A stretch of 64,000 nucleotides of DNA, from positions 124,001-188,000 of the forward strand of contig CAVSID010000004.1 in the NCBI GenBank assembly GCA_963727915.1, written 5' to 3'. The notes beneath the pieces were generated by a model, which worked only from the letters and a program-made list of their open reading frames with translations, was not told the origin of the DNA and searched no databases. The position numbers were made by a program, and so were the translations under genes. The stretch is from CAWAND01 sp963727915 (GTDB taxonomy: Bacteria; Chloroflexota; Anaerolineae; Anaerolineales; E44-bin32). Below are positions 19,725 through 28,751 of this stretch, piece by piece (the stretch's first letter is position 1; each line of letters begins with the position of its first letter).

Positions 19725-20372
19725 ATGCCCACCGATTCCCTCTTGGCTGTGTTCGGCTTTTCAGTCGCCGTCTCGATCGGTGCCGTAGTCTCCCCGGGTC
19801 CCGTATCGGCCGCCATCATCACCGAGTCTCCTCGCCATGGTTGGCGCGTAGGACCCCTGGTCGCGAGTGCCCACACACTGCTTGAGCTGTTCATCGTTGT
19901 CCTGATCGGGCTGGGGTTGAGCGCTGGCCTGGCGTCGCCTGGCGTTAGCCGCGTCATCGCCTTGGGCGGCGGTGTGGTGCTCATCGGAATCGGGGCGGGC
20001 TACATCTTGGGCGTTTTCCGGGGAAGGATGCACTTACCCAAGGCAGACCACAGCCTCCCGCCCCGCTCCACATCCAACCTTCTCTGGCTCGGCTTGTTTA
20101 CGACGCTCACCAATCCCTTCTGGTACACCTGGTGGGTCACGGTGGCGGCCGGCTACCTGGCGCAGGCGCAGGCCTTTGGCCCAGCCGGGCCGGCGGTCTT
20201 CTACGTTGCCCATGCCTCTACCGACTATGCGTGGGACACGTTGCTTTCGACAGCCGCCGGCGCGGGGAGACGTTGGCTCACAGACCGCCTCTACCAGGCG
20301 ATTATCTTGGTGACCGGCGGTGCCATGGCCTACTTCGGCCTTCTCTTCTTGCGCAGCGGCTGGCCCATCTGA
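19725..20372 (+). CDS. LysE/RhtB-family exporter
   Basis: About 215 residues with six hydrophobic segments. SIGAVVSPGPVSAAIITES in the first helix region is the LysE-type signature (G-x2-SPGP). Members export amino acids or related small metabolites. NPFWYTWWVTVAAGYL lies in the fourth segment. GTG 19701 is a possible upstream start; ATG 19725 is preferred with AGGAGG upstream. Substrate unknown. Intact and followed after 43 nt by the response regulator. Confidence 0.75.
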   Translation: MPTDSLLAVFGFSVAVSIGAVVSPGPVSAAIITESPRHGWRVGPLVASAHTLLELFIVVLIGLGLSAGLASPGVSRVIALGGGVVLIGIGAGYILGVFRGRMHLPKADHSLPPRSTSNLLWLGLFTTLTNPFWYTWWVTVAAGYLAQAQAFGPAGPAVFYVAHASTDYAWDTLLSTAAGAGRRWLTDRLYQAIILVTGGAMAYFGLLFLRSGWPI

Positions 20373-20415
20373 TCGACTCCGGCTGAGCGGCCCCTCCCTC
20401 CGAGAGAAAGACGTG

Positions 20416-21096
20416 ATGCAGGTCGTTCTTATCACCGACAACGCTGACGATCGAGACTTTTACGGCTACGTTCTTCAGCAAGTTGGCCTGGCCGTCATCT
20501 CGCGCCCTGAATTCGAGGCAGCCACCGCGGAGCGGCCGCCTTCCCAGAGCGAGCTCTACATAGTGATTTCGCGGTCGGCCGAGTCCATCACCAAGGCCGT
20601 GTCGAGATTTCGCTCGCAGATAGAGGCGCCCCTCTTTGTCCTCGTCGACCGCCCCCTGGAGGGTCAGATCGCCGACCTTCTGGAGGCCGGCGCCGATCTG
20701 GTACTCCCCTTGCCCGTCAGTCCCCGTGTCCTGGCGGCCTACTGCCGCAACCAAGTTCGACGCAGCGGTGATGTGGCCGCCATCGCATCAGCTCCCCTCA
20801 AGCTGGGACCCGTCGAGGTGGAACCCTCCGTACGCAGAGTGCGAGTCGGCCGCCGGAAACCCCAACACCTGACCCAGCTCGAGTTCCGGCTGCTCCACCT
20901 ATTAATGACCCACCGGGGGCAAGTGATCCCTCCTGATGTGATCGTCGATCGAGTCTGGGGATATGCTGAATCAGGCAGCCGCGAGTTGGTCCGCGGACTG
21001 ATCAGCCGCCTGCGCGCCAAGATCGAACCTGATCCTGACGACCCGCGATATGTCCGCACGGTGCCCGGGGTCGGGTATGTGTTTGACGTCGAATAG
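20416..21096 (+). CDS. OmpR-type transcription factor with degenerate receiver domain
   Basis: 226 residues. The N-terminal CheY-like fold starts QVVLITDNADDRDFYGYVL, keeping one acidic-pocket residue, but the beta-3 strand reads ELYIVISRS with no phosphoacceptor Asp and the usual Lys near LPLPVSPRVL is missing. It is probably not regulated by phosphorylation. The C-terminal winged helix is canonical: LTQLEFRLLHLLMTHRGQV, VIVDRVWGY, LISRLRAKIE and VRTVPGVGYVF. No histidine kinase is adjacent. Start ATG 20416. Confidence 0.82.
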   Translation: MQVVLITDNADDRDFYGYVLQQVGLAVISRPEFEAATAERPPSQSELYIVISRSAESITKAVSRFRSQIEAPLFVLVDRPLEGQIADLLEAGADLVLPLPVSPRVLAAYCRNQVRRSGDVAAIASAPLKLGPVEVEPSVRRVRVGRRKPQHLTQLEFRLLHLLMTHRGQVIPPDVIVDRVWGYAESGSRELVRGLISRLRAKIEPDPDDPRYVRTVPGVGYVFDVE

Positions 21097-21228
21097 CGCG
21101 CGCTTTTTGCACGCGTTTGACACATCCCTTTGCACGGCCATCCCCCGTTTTGTACGTGTTGTGGACACCTTTGCGACATTCGGGACGTACTATTCGGGGC
21201 GAATTGAACCGCATGCTGGAGGCCAGAT

Positions 21229-21432
21229 ATGGCTCAGGGCTATTGTCCGGATTGTGATTCGGACATAAAACTCGGCAACGATCCCCGCAAAGGTCAGAAG
21301 GTCACCTGTCCCAGTTGTGGCGCCTACTTGGAAGTCGTCGGCCTTTCCCCGATTGAGCTTGACTGGGCCCTTGACGACGATGAGGAATACGAGATGGACT
21401 ACGAGGGGGATGAGGAAGGCTACGAGTACTGA
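21229..21432 (+). CDS. lysW: LysW-like amino-group carrier protein
   Basis: 67-residue acidic zinc-ribbon protein. Two C-P-x-C pairs (CPDCD near residue 6, CPSCGAYLEVVGLSPIEL near 28) match LysW, the small carrier on whose C-terminal glutamate 2-aminoadipate or glutamate is built into lysine or arginine precursors. The tail is very acidic and Tyr-rich and ends GYEY, not the EDWGE end of classical LysW, so the attachment chemistry may differ. A GGAGG Shine-Dalgarno sits 6 nt before ATG 21229. No lysX, lysZ, lysY or lysJ is in the window; the neighbour is a methyltransferase/ATP-grasp fusion. Confidence 0.72.
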   Translation: MAQGYCPDCDSDIKLGNDPRKGQKVTCPSCGAYLEVVGLSPIELDWALDDDEEYEMDYEGDEEGYEY

Positions 21433-21501
21433 TCCGGCTCGGCGCGGCCTTGATGGCCGATTCCAACTGTCGGCCGGCGCAAATCAGAGACGCTGGTTGG
21501 G

Positions 21502-21530
21502 TTGGCCGCAGAGTCAAGGCGGCATATAAT
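21502..21530 (+). promoter_or_regulatory. Promoter of the methyltransferase/ATP-grasp gene
   Basis: TTGGCC, 17-bp spacer, TATAAT. Predicted start near 21537, giving a leader of about 115 nt. Confidence 0.6.
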
Positions 21531-21540
21531 TGTCAAGAAG

Positions 21541-21575
21541 GCAAGTTGGGGCGTACCCAATGGTGCGCCCCTTGC
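21541..21575 (+). promoter_or_regulatory. 5' leader hairpin
   Basis: Starts within a few nucleotides of the predicted transcript 5' end. GCAA pairs with TTGC outside a 10-bp stem (GGGGCGTACC / GGTGCGCCCC, one G-U) with a CAAT loop; GTT is bulged. It is not followed by a strong U tract. It could be an mRNA stabiliser or part of an attenuator. Confidence 0.45.
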
Positions 21576-21652
21576 AATTCTTGGCGAAGCTGATCTCACA
21601 CAGTGACCTGCAGTACGAGCGCCTGGGCTGATAAGGGCCCGAAGGGAACAAG

Positions 21653-23632
21653 ATGAGCAGCAATGATGGGGGCGAGAAGCCCAGCCCGAAACCAAGTACC
21701 AAACCGCTCCCCAAGACACTGGGGCCCGTCCTCAACCTCGAGGAACACGTCCGGGCCGATTGGTGGCGCAGGATATTCAATGCCCTGTACTTGAAGACGG
21801 ATTCGGATGTGGTCAACGACCAGTTGATGACGCGGGAAGAAATCGACCTCTTCAGCAGCACCCTCAATCTGTCCCCCGAGGCCGACGTCCTGGATCTTTG
21901 CTGCGGGCAGGGGCGTCACACCCTCGAGTTGGCTCGGCGCGGGTTCGGCAACGTCCAGGGTCTGGATCGGTCGCACTATCTCATCCAGCGCGCCCGCGCC
22001 ACCGCCAAGAAGGAATCGCTCAACGTCAAGTTCCGCGAAGGCGATGCACGCAAGCTGCCGCAGGCCACAGATCGCTTTGATGTGGTGATGATCCTCGGTA
22101 ATTCGTTTGGGTACTTTGAGACGATTGAGGACGATCTGCGGGTGCTGCGGGAGGTGTTTAGGGTCCTCAAGCCTTCGGGCCAACTCTTGATCGATGTGTC
22201 GGACGGCGAATATCTCAAGGCCCATTTCGAATCACGCACCTGGGAGTGGCTCGACAAGAAGCACTACGTGTGCCGTGAGAGGTCGCTCTCGGCCGATGGC
22301 CAGCGCATGATCTCGCGCGAGATCATTACCAATGCCGAGAAAGGGGTGCTGGCCGACCAATTCTACGCTGAGCGACTCTACACTCGCGAGGGTTTGATCT
22401 CGCTCATCCAGGACGCCGGCTTCAGTCAGATTACGGTCCACGGGGAGATCAACACCCAATCCCAGCGCAATCAAGACCTGGGGATGATGGCCCAGCGGCT
22501 GGTCGTCACGGCCCTCGTGCGCAAAGAGTGGACGCCGAAGAAGGTCAAGCCGGACGCAGCCACCAAGCAAGTAGCCGTAGTCATGGGCGATCCGCATCGA
22601 CCGGACACCGTCAAGCCGGACGCTGTATTCGACGATGACGATTACTACACGATCGATCAGCTCAAATCGGCGCTGCAGTCGTCCGACAAGTACCAGTTCA
22701 CATATCTGGATGATCACGACACCTTGATCCAAGACCTTAAGAACCTGAGCGGTAAGGCCGACCTGATACTCAACCTGTGCGATGAGGGCTACGCCAACGA
22801 TCCGCGCATGGAACTGCACGTCCCAGCGATCATGGAGATGTTTCAACTCCCCTACACCGGTGGGGGGCCTCAGTGCCTGGCGTACTGCTACGACAAGTCA
22901 TTGGTTCGCGGCGCGGCCTTGGAGATGGGAATCCCTGTGCCGGAGGCCTACTTCATCCGGTCGGAGGACATCAGCATCGAGCTCCCCATTGGTTTCCCGG
23001 TGATCATCAAGCCCAACTTCGGGGACTCGAGCTTTGGAATCACGCAGCGTTCGGTTGCCTACTCAGCCGAGCAGCTGCTCAACGCCATCGCCTCCATCCG
23101 AGAACGTTTCGGATATGACAAACCGATGCTTGTGGAGGAATTCCTGACAGGGGCCGATCTCACAGTCGGGGTGATCGGGAATCCCCCGGATGACTACCTG
23201 GTGCTGCCCATCGTGGAAGAGGACTACTCCAGCCTGCCACCTGAACTGCCTCGTTTGTGCGGCTACGAGGCCAAGTGGAATCCGAACTCACCGTACTGGA
23301 ATTTGCGCTCTATCCCGGCCGATCTCCCCCCGGACATCCAGCAGAAAATCGTCGAGGCCTGCTTGCGCCTCTTCGAGCGCCTCGAGTGCCGGGACTATGC
23401 ACGTTTTGACTGGCGGTTGGATGCGCAGGGCAACCCCAAGCTGCTTGAAGCCAATCCCAATCCGGGCTGGTGCTGGGACGGACACCTGGCCAAGATGGCA
23501 GGTTTGGCGGGCTTGAGCTACGCCGATATGTTGACCGCCATTCTGGCTGCGGCAGAACGACGGCTGGGGCTCACGTCGCGCACGGGCTCACGGCTTGAGA
23601 ACCGGATCCCGATGAAGCAGTCGGCTGGCTAA
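21653..23632 (+). CDS. Fusion of class I methyltransferase and D-Ala-D-Ala-ligase-like ATP-grasp enzyme
   Basis: Intact 659-residue two-domain cytoplasmic protein. Residues about 45-290 form a SAM methyltransferase: VLDLCCGQGRHTLELARRG (motif I), GLDRS, MILGNSFGYFE and RVLKPSGQLLIDVSDGEY. Residues about 300-650 form an ATP-grasp ligase: NLCDEGYANDPRMELHVP, PYTGGGPQCLAYCYDK, FPVIIKPNFGDSSFGI, LVEEFLTGADLTVGV and the metal-binding LLEANPNPGWCWDGHLAK. ATP-grasp enzymes of this type join a carboxylate to an amine. The upstream LysW-like carrier, whose classical partner LysX is also ATP-grasp, suggests it loads and methylates something on that carrier (inference). It has its own promoter. Confidence 0.8.
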   Translation: MSSNDGGEKPSPKPSTKPLPKTLGPVLNLEEHVRADWWRRIFNALYLKTDSDVVNDQLMTREEIDLFSSTLNLSPEADVLDLCCGQGRHTLELARRGFGNVQGLDRSHYLIQRARATAKKESLNVKFREGDARKLPQATDRFDVVMILGNSFGYFETIEDDLRVLREVFRVLKPSGQLLIDVSDGEYLKAHFESRTWEWLDKKHYVCRERSLSADGQRMISREIITNAEKGVLADQFYAERLYTREGLISLIQDAGFSQITVHGEINTQSQRNQDLGMMAQRLVVTALVRKEWTPKKVKPDAATKQVAVVMGDPHRPDTVKPDAVFDDDDYYTIDQLKSALQSSDKYQFTYLDDHDTLIQDLKNLSGKADLILNLCDEGYANDPRMELHVPAIMEMFQLPYTGGGPQCLAYCYDKSLVRGAALEMGIPVPEAYFIRSEDISIELPIGFPVIIKPNFGDSSFGITQRSVAYSAEQLLNAIASIRERFGYDKPMLVEEFLTGADLTVGVIGNPPDDYLVLPIVEEDYSSLPPELPRLCGYEAKWNPNSPYWNLRSIPADLPPDIQQKIVEACLRLFERLECRDYARFDWRLDAQGNPKLLEANPNPGWCWDGHLAKMAGLAGLSYADMLTAILAAAERRLGLTSRTGSRLENRIPMKQSAG

Positions 23633-23679
23633 GGCCCGGCAAGCGGTCTATCTGATTACGTCACCAAGTTGCCAAATGA

Positions 23680-23706
23680 AAGGGGCTGCCGCAAAGGCAG
23701 CCCCTT
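23680..23706. terminator. Hairpin terminator between convergent genes
   Basis: 11-bp perfect stem (AAGGGGCTGCC / GGCAGCCCCTT) with GCAAA loop, between the ATP-grasp gene and ppdK. Confidence 0.7.
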
Positions 23707-23747
23707 GTGATTCTCAGAACCTGTGCCGCAGGTCAAACCGAGGGCAT

Positions 23748-26481
23748 CTAGATCCCCAGGGCAGCATGCGCCGCGGCCAGCCGGGCGACCGGCACCCGGA
23801 AGGGTGAGCAGCTCACATAGTTCAGCCCGTACGTATGGCACAGAGCGATGGACGCTGGGTCGCCGCCATGCTCCCCGCAGATTCCGACTTCCAAATTCGG
23901 GCGGGCCTGGCGGCCTTCGCCGCGTCGCCATTTCCATTAACCGCCCCACTCCTTGAGGATCGATCGACTGGAATGGGTTGACCGGCAGGATACCTTCCTC
24001 AACATAGGTGAGAAGGAAGTTGCGCTCGGCGTCATCCCGGCTGTAGCCAAAAGTCATCTGGGTCAGGTCGTTGGTTCCGAATGAGAAGAACTCCGCCAGA
24101 CCGGCGATTTCACCGGCGGTTAAGGCCGCCCGCGGGATCTCAATCATCGTCCCGAATTTGTAAGGGAACTCGACCCCTTTCTCTCCCATCACCTCATGAG
24201 CGATCTTCGTCAACCGCGGTTGCACGCTCTTGAGTTCGTTGACATGTCCGGTCAGCGGGATCATCACCTCGGGCCTGGCATCCACACCGCGCTTGGTGAC
24301 GTTGGCCGCAGCCTCGAAGATGGCGCGGACCTGCATTTCGACGATCTCGGGCATCAGGATGCCCAGCCGGATACCGCGCAACCCCATCATGGGATTGGAT
24401 TCGTGCAGGGCACGAACGCTGCTGAGCAGGGCTTCCTTTTCCGCCAGCCCCTTCGTCTCGCCTTTGGCGCGCATCGTGGCCACTTCTTCGATCAGTTCTT
24501 CCAGCCCGGGCAGGAACTCGTGAAGCGGTGGGTCGATGAGGCGAACGATGACCGGGTGGCCGTCCATGGCTTCGAACAACCCCTCGAAATCCTGGCGCTG
24601 GTAGGGCAGCAATTCGTTCAGCGCCTCTACCCGGTCAGCGCTCTCGTCGGCGAGAATCATCCGCTGAACGATCGGCAGGCGCTCCTGCTCGAAGAACATG
24701 TGCTCGGTGCGGCAAAGGCCAATTCCCTGAGCACCATACTTCCGCGCCCGACGCGCATCCGCAGGATAGTCGGCGTTGGCCCAAACCTGCAACCCGCGGG
24801 TGGGAAAGCCCTTCGGACCCTTCCGGATGCCTTCGGCAGCAGCGACATCGTCCGCCCAGCCCAGCAGCTCCAAGAGCTCGGTCTGCTCTTCGAACTCGGG
24901 CATGACGGTATCGATCTGGCCCGGATAGACTTCTCCTGTAGTGCCGTCGACCGATATCCACTCGCCCTCATGGATCGTCACGCCGTTGGCGGCAAGCGTC
25001 CGCTTGGTCATATCGAGCTTGAGATCGGAGGCGCCCACGATGCAGGGAATGCCGAACTGCCGGGCGACCACAGCCGCATGGCTGGTGGCACCGCCCTCCG
25101 TCGTCAAGATTCCCTTAGCGGCCAGCATCCCGTGAACATCGTCTGGTTTGGTGAAGGGCCGGACCATGATCACATCCTGCTTGCCCTTCTTGGCCCTCTC
25201 CTCGGCCGTGTCGGCGTCGAAGTAAACCTGACCTACTGCTGCACCCGGTGAGGCATTGACCCCCCTACCCAGGATGCCTTTGCTGCGGGCTTCGTCGAGC
25301 GCCGCCGGATTGAACTGTGGGTGAAGCAGCACGTCGACGTCCTTGGGCGAGACACGCCCCACGGCTTCCGACTTGTCAATGACGCCTTCACGAACCATAT
25401 CCACCGCAATCGTTACCGCCGCCTTGGCCGTGCGCTTACCGTTGCGCGTCTGGAGCATCCACAGTTTGCCATGTTCAATCGTGAACTCGACATCTTGCAT
25501 CTCTCGATAGTGGTCTTCCAGCTTGTCGACAATTCCCTCAAACTGCCGGTAAACATCCGGCATCTCTGTCTTCAACTCGGCGATCTTCTTGGTGTTGCGG
25601 ATCCCTGCGACGACATCTTCGCCCTGGGCATTGGTCAAGTAGTCCCCGTAAAGCACACGCTCGCCGGTCGCCGGGTCGCGTGTAAAGGCCACGCCCGTTG
25701 CCGAATCATCGCCCATGTTGCCGAAAACCATGGTGACGATGCTGACAGCCGTCCCTAGATCGTCAGGAATGCCGGCAGCCCTGCGGTAGTCCACGGCGCG
25801 CTTGCCGTTCCATGATTTGAACACTGCTTCTGTTGCCCGACGCATTTGTTCCACCGGATCCTGGGGGAAGTCGAAGCCGAGGTGCTCCTTGATAACGCTC
25901 TTGAAGCTCTCGGTTAGGGCCTTCCAGTCTTCGGCTTTCAACTCCGTGTCAACCTTGTACCCATGCTCCGATTTGTACTCGTCCATGGGTTTTTCGAAGG
26001 CCTCATCCGGCAGTCCGAGGACCACCGAGCCAAACATCTGCACCAGACGTCGGTAGGCATCATAGACAAAACGCGGATCGTCCGTGAGCTTGATCATCCC
26101 GGCCGCGGTCTCGTCGTTCAACCCGATGTTGAGGACGGTGTCCATCATCCCCGGCATGGAGAACTTGGCTCCCGAACGGCAGGAGACGAGCAAAGGATTG
26201 CTCGGATCGCCGAAACCCTTTCCGGCCCTCTCCTCTACGACCTTCAGAGCCTCCATCGTCTGGTCCCACATGCCCTCTGGGAAGGATTCCCCCTGGGCTA
26301 AGTAGGCATTGCAGGCCCGGGTGGTGATAGTGAACCCCGGAGGAACCGGCACCCCGATACGAGTCATCTCGGCCAGGTTGGCGCCCTTGCCCCCCATCAA
26401 ACCTCGCACACCTTCCCAGGAGCCGGCGAATGCCTCGGCTTTGTCGACGTCTTGAAACAAGTAGACCCATTTCTCCGCCAT
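23748..26481 (-). CDS. ppdK: Pyruvate, phosphate dikinase (one frameshift)
   Basis: About 910 residues after correction, the normal length. It interconverts pyruvate + ATP + Pi and PEP + AMP + PPi. The N-terminal ATP-grasp begins MGGKGANLAEM and PPGFTITTRAC; the phosphohistidine swivel motif is TEGGATSHAAVVARQFGIP; the C-terminal PEP domain has GLCRTEHMFF, SFGTNDLTQMTFGYSRDD and, after correction, GICGEHGGDP with the catalytic Cys, ending AAAHAALGI. One extra C near 23928 pushes the last 60 residues out of frame; the true stop is at 23748. A GGAGG ribosome site precedes ATG 26481. The 186 nt upstream hold no gene. Confidence 0.93.
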
Positions 26482-26667
26482 GCAATTGCCTCCGTCTTCT
26501 ATGATGAGGGCGAGAAAGTCCTCAATTGGTTGACACTGAGGGGTGGAGCGATCTCAATGATTCTTACAAATATAACAGGCATTGGACCGCTGAAGTTGCT
26601 GTTGTGGCCAGTCACAGACGGCATTCACCGGTCCGCAGCGTTGCGCAAAGTGCCATCGTCTACGCTG

Positions 26668-27027
26668 TCAATCCTGGGGGGGTAGACCGATCTGGATTTC
26701 GCTGCCAGAAACTCGGACGGGATACGCGGGGATATCGACCACAGCCGGGAGAGTCAGGGCCTTGCCATCACGGATGTCGAAATGCGCCCCGTGCCTGGGG
26801 CAGATGATCTCGAACCCGGACACTTCCCCTTCTGCCACAGGTCCGTCATCGTGCGAACAGACGTCCATGATGGCATAGTAATCGCCAGCGATGTTGAAGA
26901 CTGCGATGGGCTCACCGTCGATGTCGATCAGAATCCGTTCGCCATCCGAGAGGTCGTCAACGTCCGCGACGGTCACGAACTCCAGTTGATCAGATTCGAC
27001 GGTTTTGTAGTTGTACACGGCGACCAC
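26668..27027 (-). CDS. Rieske-type ferredoxin
   Basis: 119 residues with the Rieske [2Fe-2S] motifs CSHDDGP (C-x-H) and CPRHGAHFD (C-x2-H), plus the usual proline-loop region ALTLPAVVDIPAYPV. A soluble NirD/biphenyl-type ferredoxin with no signal peptide or membrane anchor. It is the last gene of the SUF operon, 54 nt after sufU, so it may be an electron donor to assembly or an early client. Start is GTG 27027 or GTG 27018. Confidence 0.8.
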   Translation of the reverse strand: MVAVYNYKTVESDQLEFVTVADVDDLSDGERILIDIDGEPIAVFNIAGDYYAIMDVCSHDDGPVAEGEVSGFEIICPRHGAHFDIRDGKALTLPAVVDIPAYPVRVSGSEIQIGLPPQD

Positions 27028-27081
27028 CTGAGTCCGCCGGACTTCGCCGGCTGCGTCGAGAACGGCATCGAGGGGGTGGAA

Positions 27082-27474
27082 TCAGGCGAGATCCTCCTCA
27101 AGCTCATCTACGCCGTAGACGCCGGCCTTGATGACCTTGAGCGAAAGGAGCGCGCACTTGAGTCGAACGGGACCGAGTTCGATCCCCAACAGGTCCAATA
27201 CATCTTGCTTGCTGAGTGCCTTGATTTCATCCAGCGACTTACCTATCACTGCCTCGGTCAACAAGTCGGCCGATGCCTGGGAGATGGCACATCCCTCACC
27301 GGTGAAAGCCGCCTCGGACACCCGGCCGTCATCACCGAGCCGAAGGTCAACTCGGATTCGGTCGCCGCACAGCGGGTTGTCATCCTGGAAGCTGAAGTCG
27401 TGAGGATCCAGGGTTCCGCGCATGCGAGGGTTCTTGTAGCGGTCGATGATCTGTTCGCGATAGAGATCGTCCAT
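27082..27474 (-). CDS. sufU: SufU iron-sulfur scaffold/sulfurtransferase
   Basis: 130 residues. Zinc/cluster-site cysteines lie in NPLCGDRIRVDL, GEGCAISQASADLLTE and VRLKCALLSL, and the insertion typical of SufU rather than IscU is present. In Gram-positives SufU accepts sulfur from SufS, and the two genes are 11 nt apart here. Intact. Confidence 0.9.
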   Translation of the reverse strand: MDDLYREQIIDRYKNPRMRGTLDPHDFSFQDDNPLCGDRIRVDLRLGDDGRVSEAAFTGEGCAISQASADLLTEAVIGKSLDEIKALSKQDVLDLLGIELGPVRLKCALLSLKVIKAGVYGVDELEEDLA

Positions 27475-27485
27475 CTTCCGGCTCC

Positions 27486-28736
27486 CTAGCCGAACGTCTC
27501 TTTTACTTTGTAAAGTCCCTCGATCAACGCGTCGACTTCAGTCGGTGTGCTGTAGAGATAGAACGATGCACGCGTCGAAGCCGGGATCTTGTACCGGTCG
27601 TGAAGCGGCATAGCACAGTGATGTCCGGCCCGGACAGCGATGCCGAGGGAGTCCAAAATCTGGGCCACGTCGTGCGGATGCAAGCCCTCAAATGTGAACG
27701 CCGCCACGCCTCCCCTTTGCGAGGCGTCAGGTCCGAGAATACGCACGCCAGGTACTTCTTCAAGCCGCTCCAAAGCATACGAGACAATGGCTTGATCGTG
27801 AGCGAAGATCCTGTCCAGCCCAATCTCGGTCAGGAAGTCGACCGCCTCCCCCAGGGCAACCGCCTCGGCAATGGCCGGCGTGCCGGCTTCGAACTTGTGG
27901 GGAACGTCGTTGGGGACGAAGGTGCCCAACCCGACACGCTTGATCATCTCGCCCCCGCCCATATAGGGCGGCATCTCCTCGAGGAGCGCCCGGCGGGCAT
28001 AAAGTGCTCCTATACCGGTAGGACCGCACATCTTGTGACCCGAGAAGGCCAGGAAGTCAACATCGAGGGCCCGGACATCGACCGGAAGGTGGGGCACGGA
28101 TTGGGCGGCGTCGACCAGCACCAGCGCACCAGCCTGATGCGCTTGCCGGGCCATCTCTTGAACCGGGTTGATGGTTCCCAGCACATTCGACATCTGGCTG
28201 AAGGCAACTATCTTGGGCTCATTTTGCAGCAACCGAAGATAGGCCCCCTGTTCAAGCCGGCCGTCGTCGGTGACAGGCACGAAGTCTAAATCGAAGCCCA
28301 ACGCATCCGCCAGCATGTACCAGGGAACCAGGTTAGCGTGGTGCTCCATCTCCGTCAGGAGGACCCTGTCGCCGGGGCCGAGATGCGCCCGACCCCAAGT
28401 GGCCACGACGAGGTTGATGGATTCGGTGGCGTTGCGCGTGAAGATAATCTCCGAAGGTGATGCGGCGCCGATCAACCGGGCCACCTTGACTCGGGCATCT
28501 TCATAGGCTTGTGTCGCTTCTTCAGCCAAGAAATGAATGCCGCGATGGATGTTGGCATTGCGAGTTTCCAAGAAGGTGCTCAGGCTGTCGATAACTCGCT
28601 GGGGCTTCTGCGACGTGGCGGCAGAATCGAGATAAATGAGCGGCACGCCGGGACGCACCTCTCGCTGCAAGATCGGGAACTGCGCCCGGATGGCGTCCAG
28701 ATCCAGATCTTCGACCGATCGCACCGCCGACATCAT
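27486..28736 (-). CDS. sufS: Cysteine desulfurase SufS
   Basis: 416-residue PLP enzyme of class-V aminotransferase fold that takes sulfur from cysteine. LDSAATSQKP near the N-terminus, the His of TEMEHHANLVPW, PLP lysine in FSGHKMCGPTG and the persulfide Cys in RAGHHCAMPLH are all present. SufS-type (group II) by its short active-site loop. Start MMSAV at 28736; the second Met is equally possible. Confidence 0.93.
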   Translation of the reverse strand: MMSAVRSVEDLDLDAIRAQFPILQREVRPGVPLIYLDSAATSQKPQRVIDSLSTFLETRNANIHRGIHFLAEEATQAYEDARVKVARLIGAASPSEIIFTRNATESINLVVATWGRAHLGPGDRVLLTEMEHHANLVPWYMLADALGFDLDFVPVTDDGRLEQGAYLRLLQNEPKIVAFSQMSNVLGTINPVQEMARQAHQAGALVLVDAAQSVPHLPVDVRALDVDFLAFSGHKMCGPTGIGALYARRALLEEMPPYMGGGEMIKRVGLGTFVPNDVPHKFEAGTPAIAEAVALGEAVDFLTEIGLDRIFAHDQAIVSYALERLEEVPGVRILGPDASQRGGVAAFTFEGLHPHDVAQILDSLGIAVRAGHHCAMPLHDRYKIPASTRASFYLYSTPTEVDALIEGLYKVKETFG

Positions 28737-28751
28737 GCTTGGTTCGCCTCT

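Noticed and set aside
24196..25251. Long open frame on the plus strand opposite ppdK
   Set aside because: It is a codon-bias shadow of ppdK with no family motifs. The same holds for the long plus-strand frame at 30441-31499 opposite sufB.
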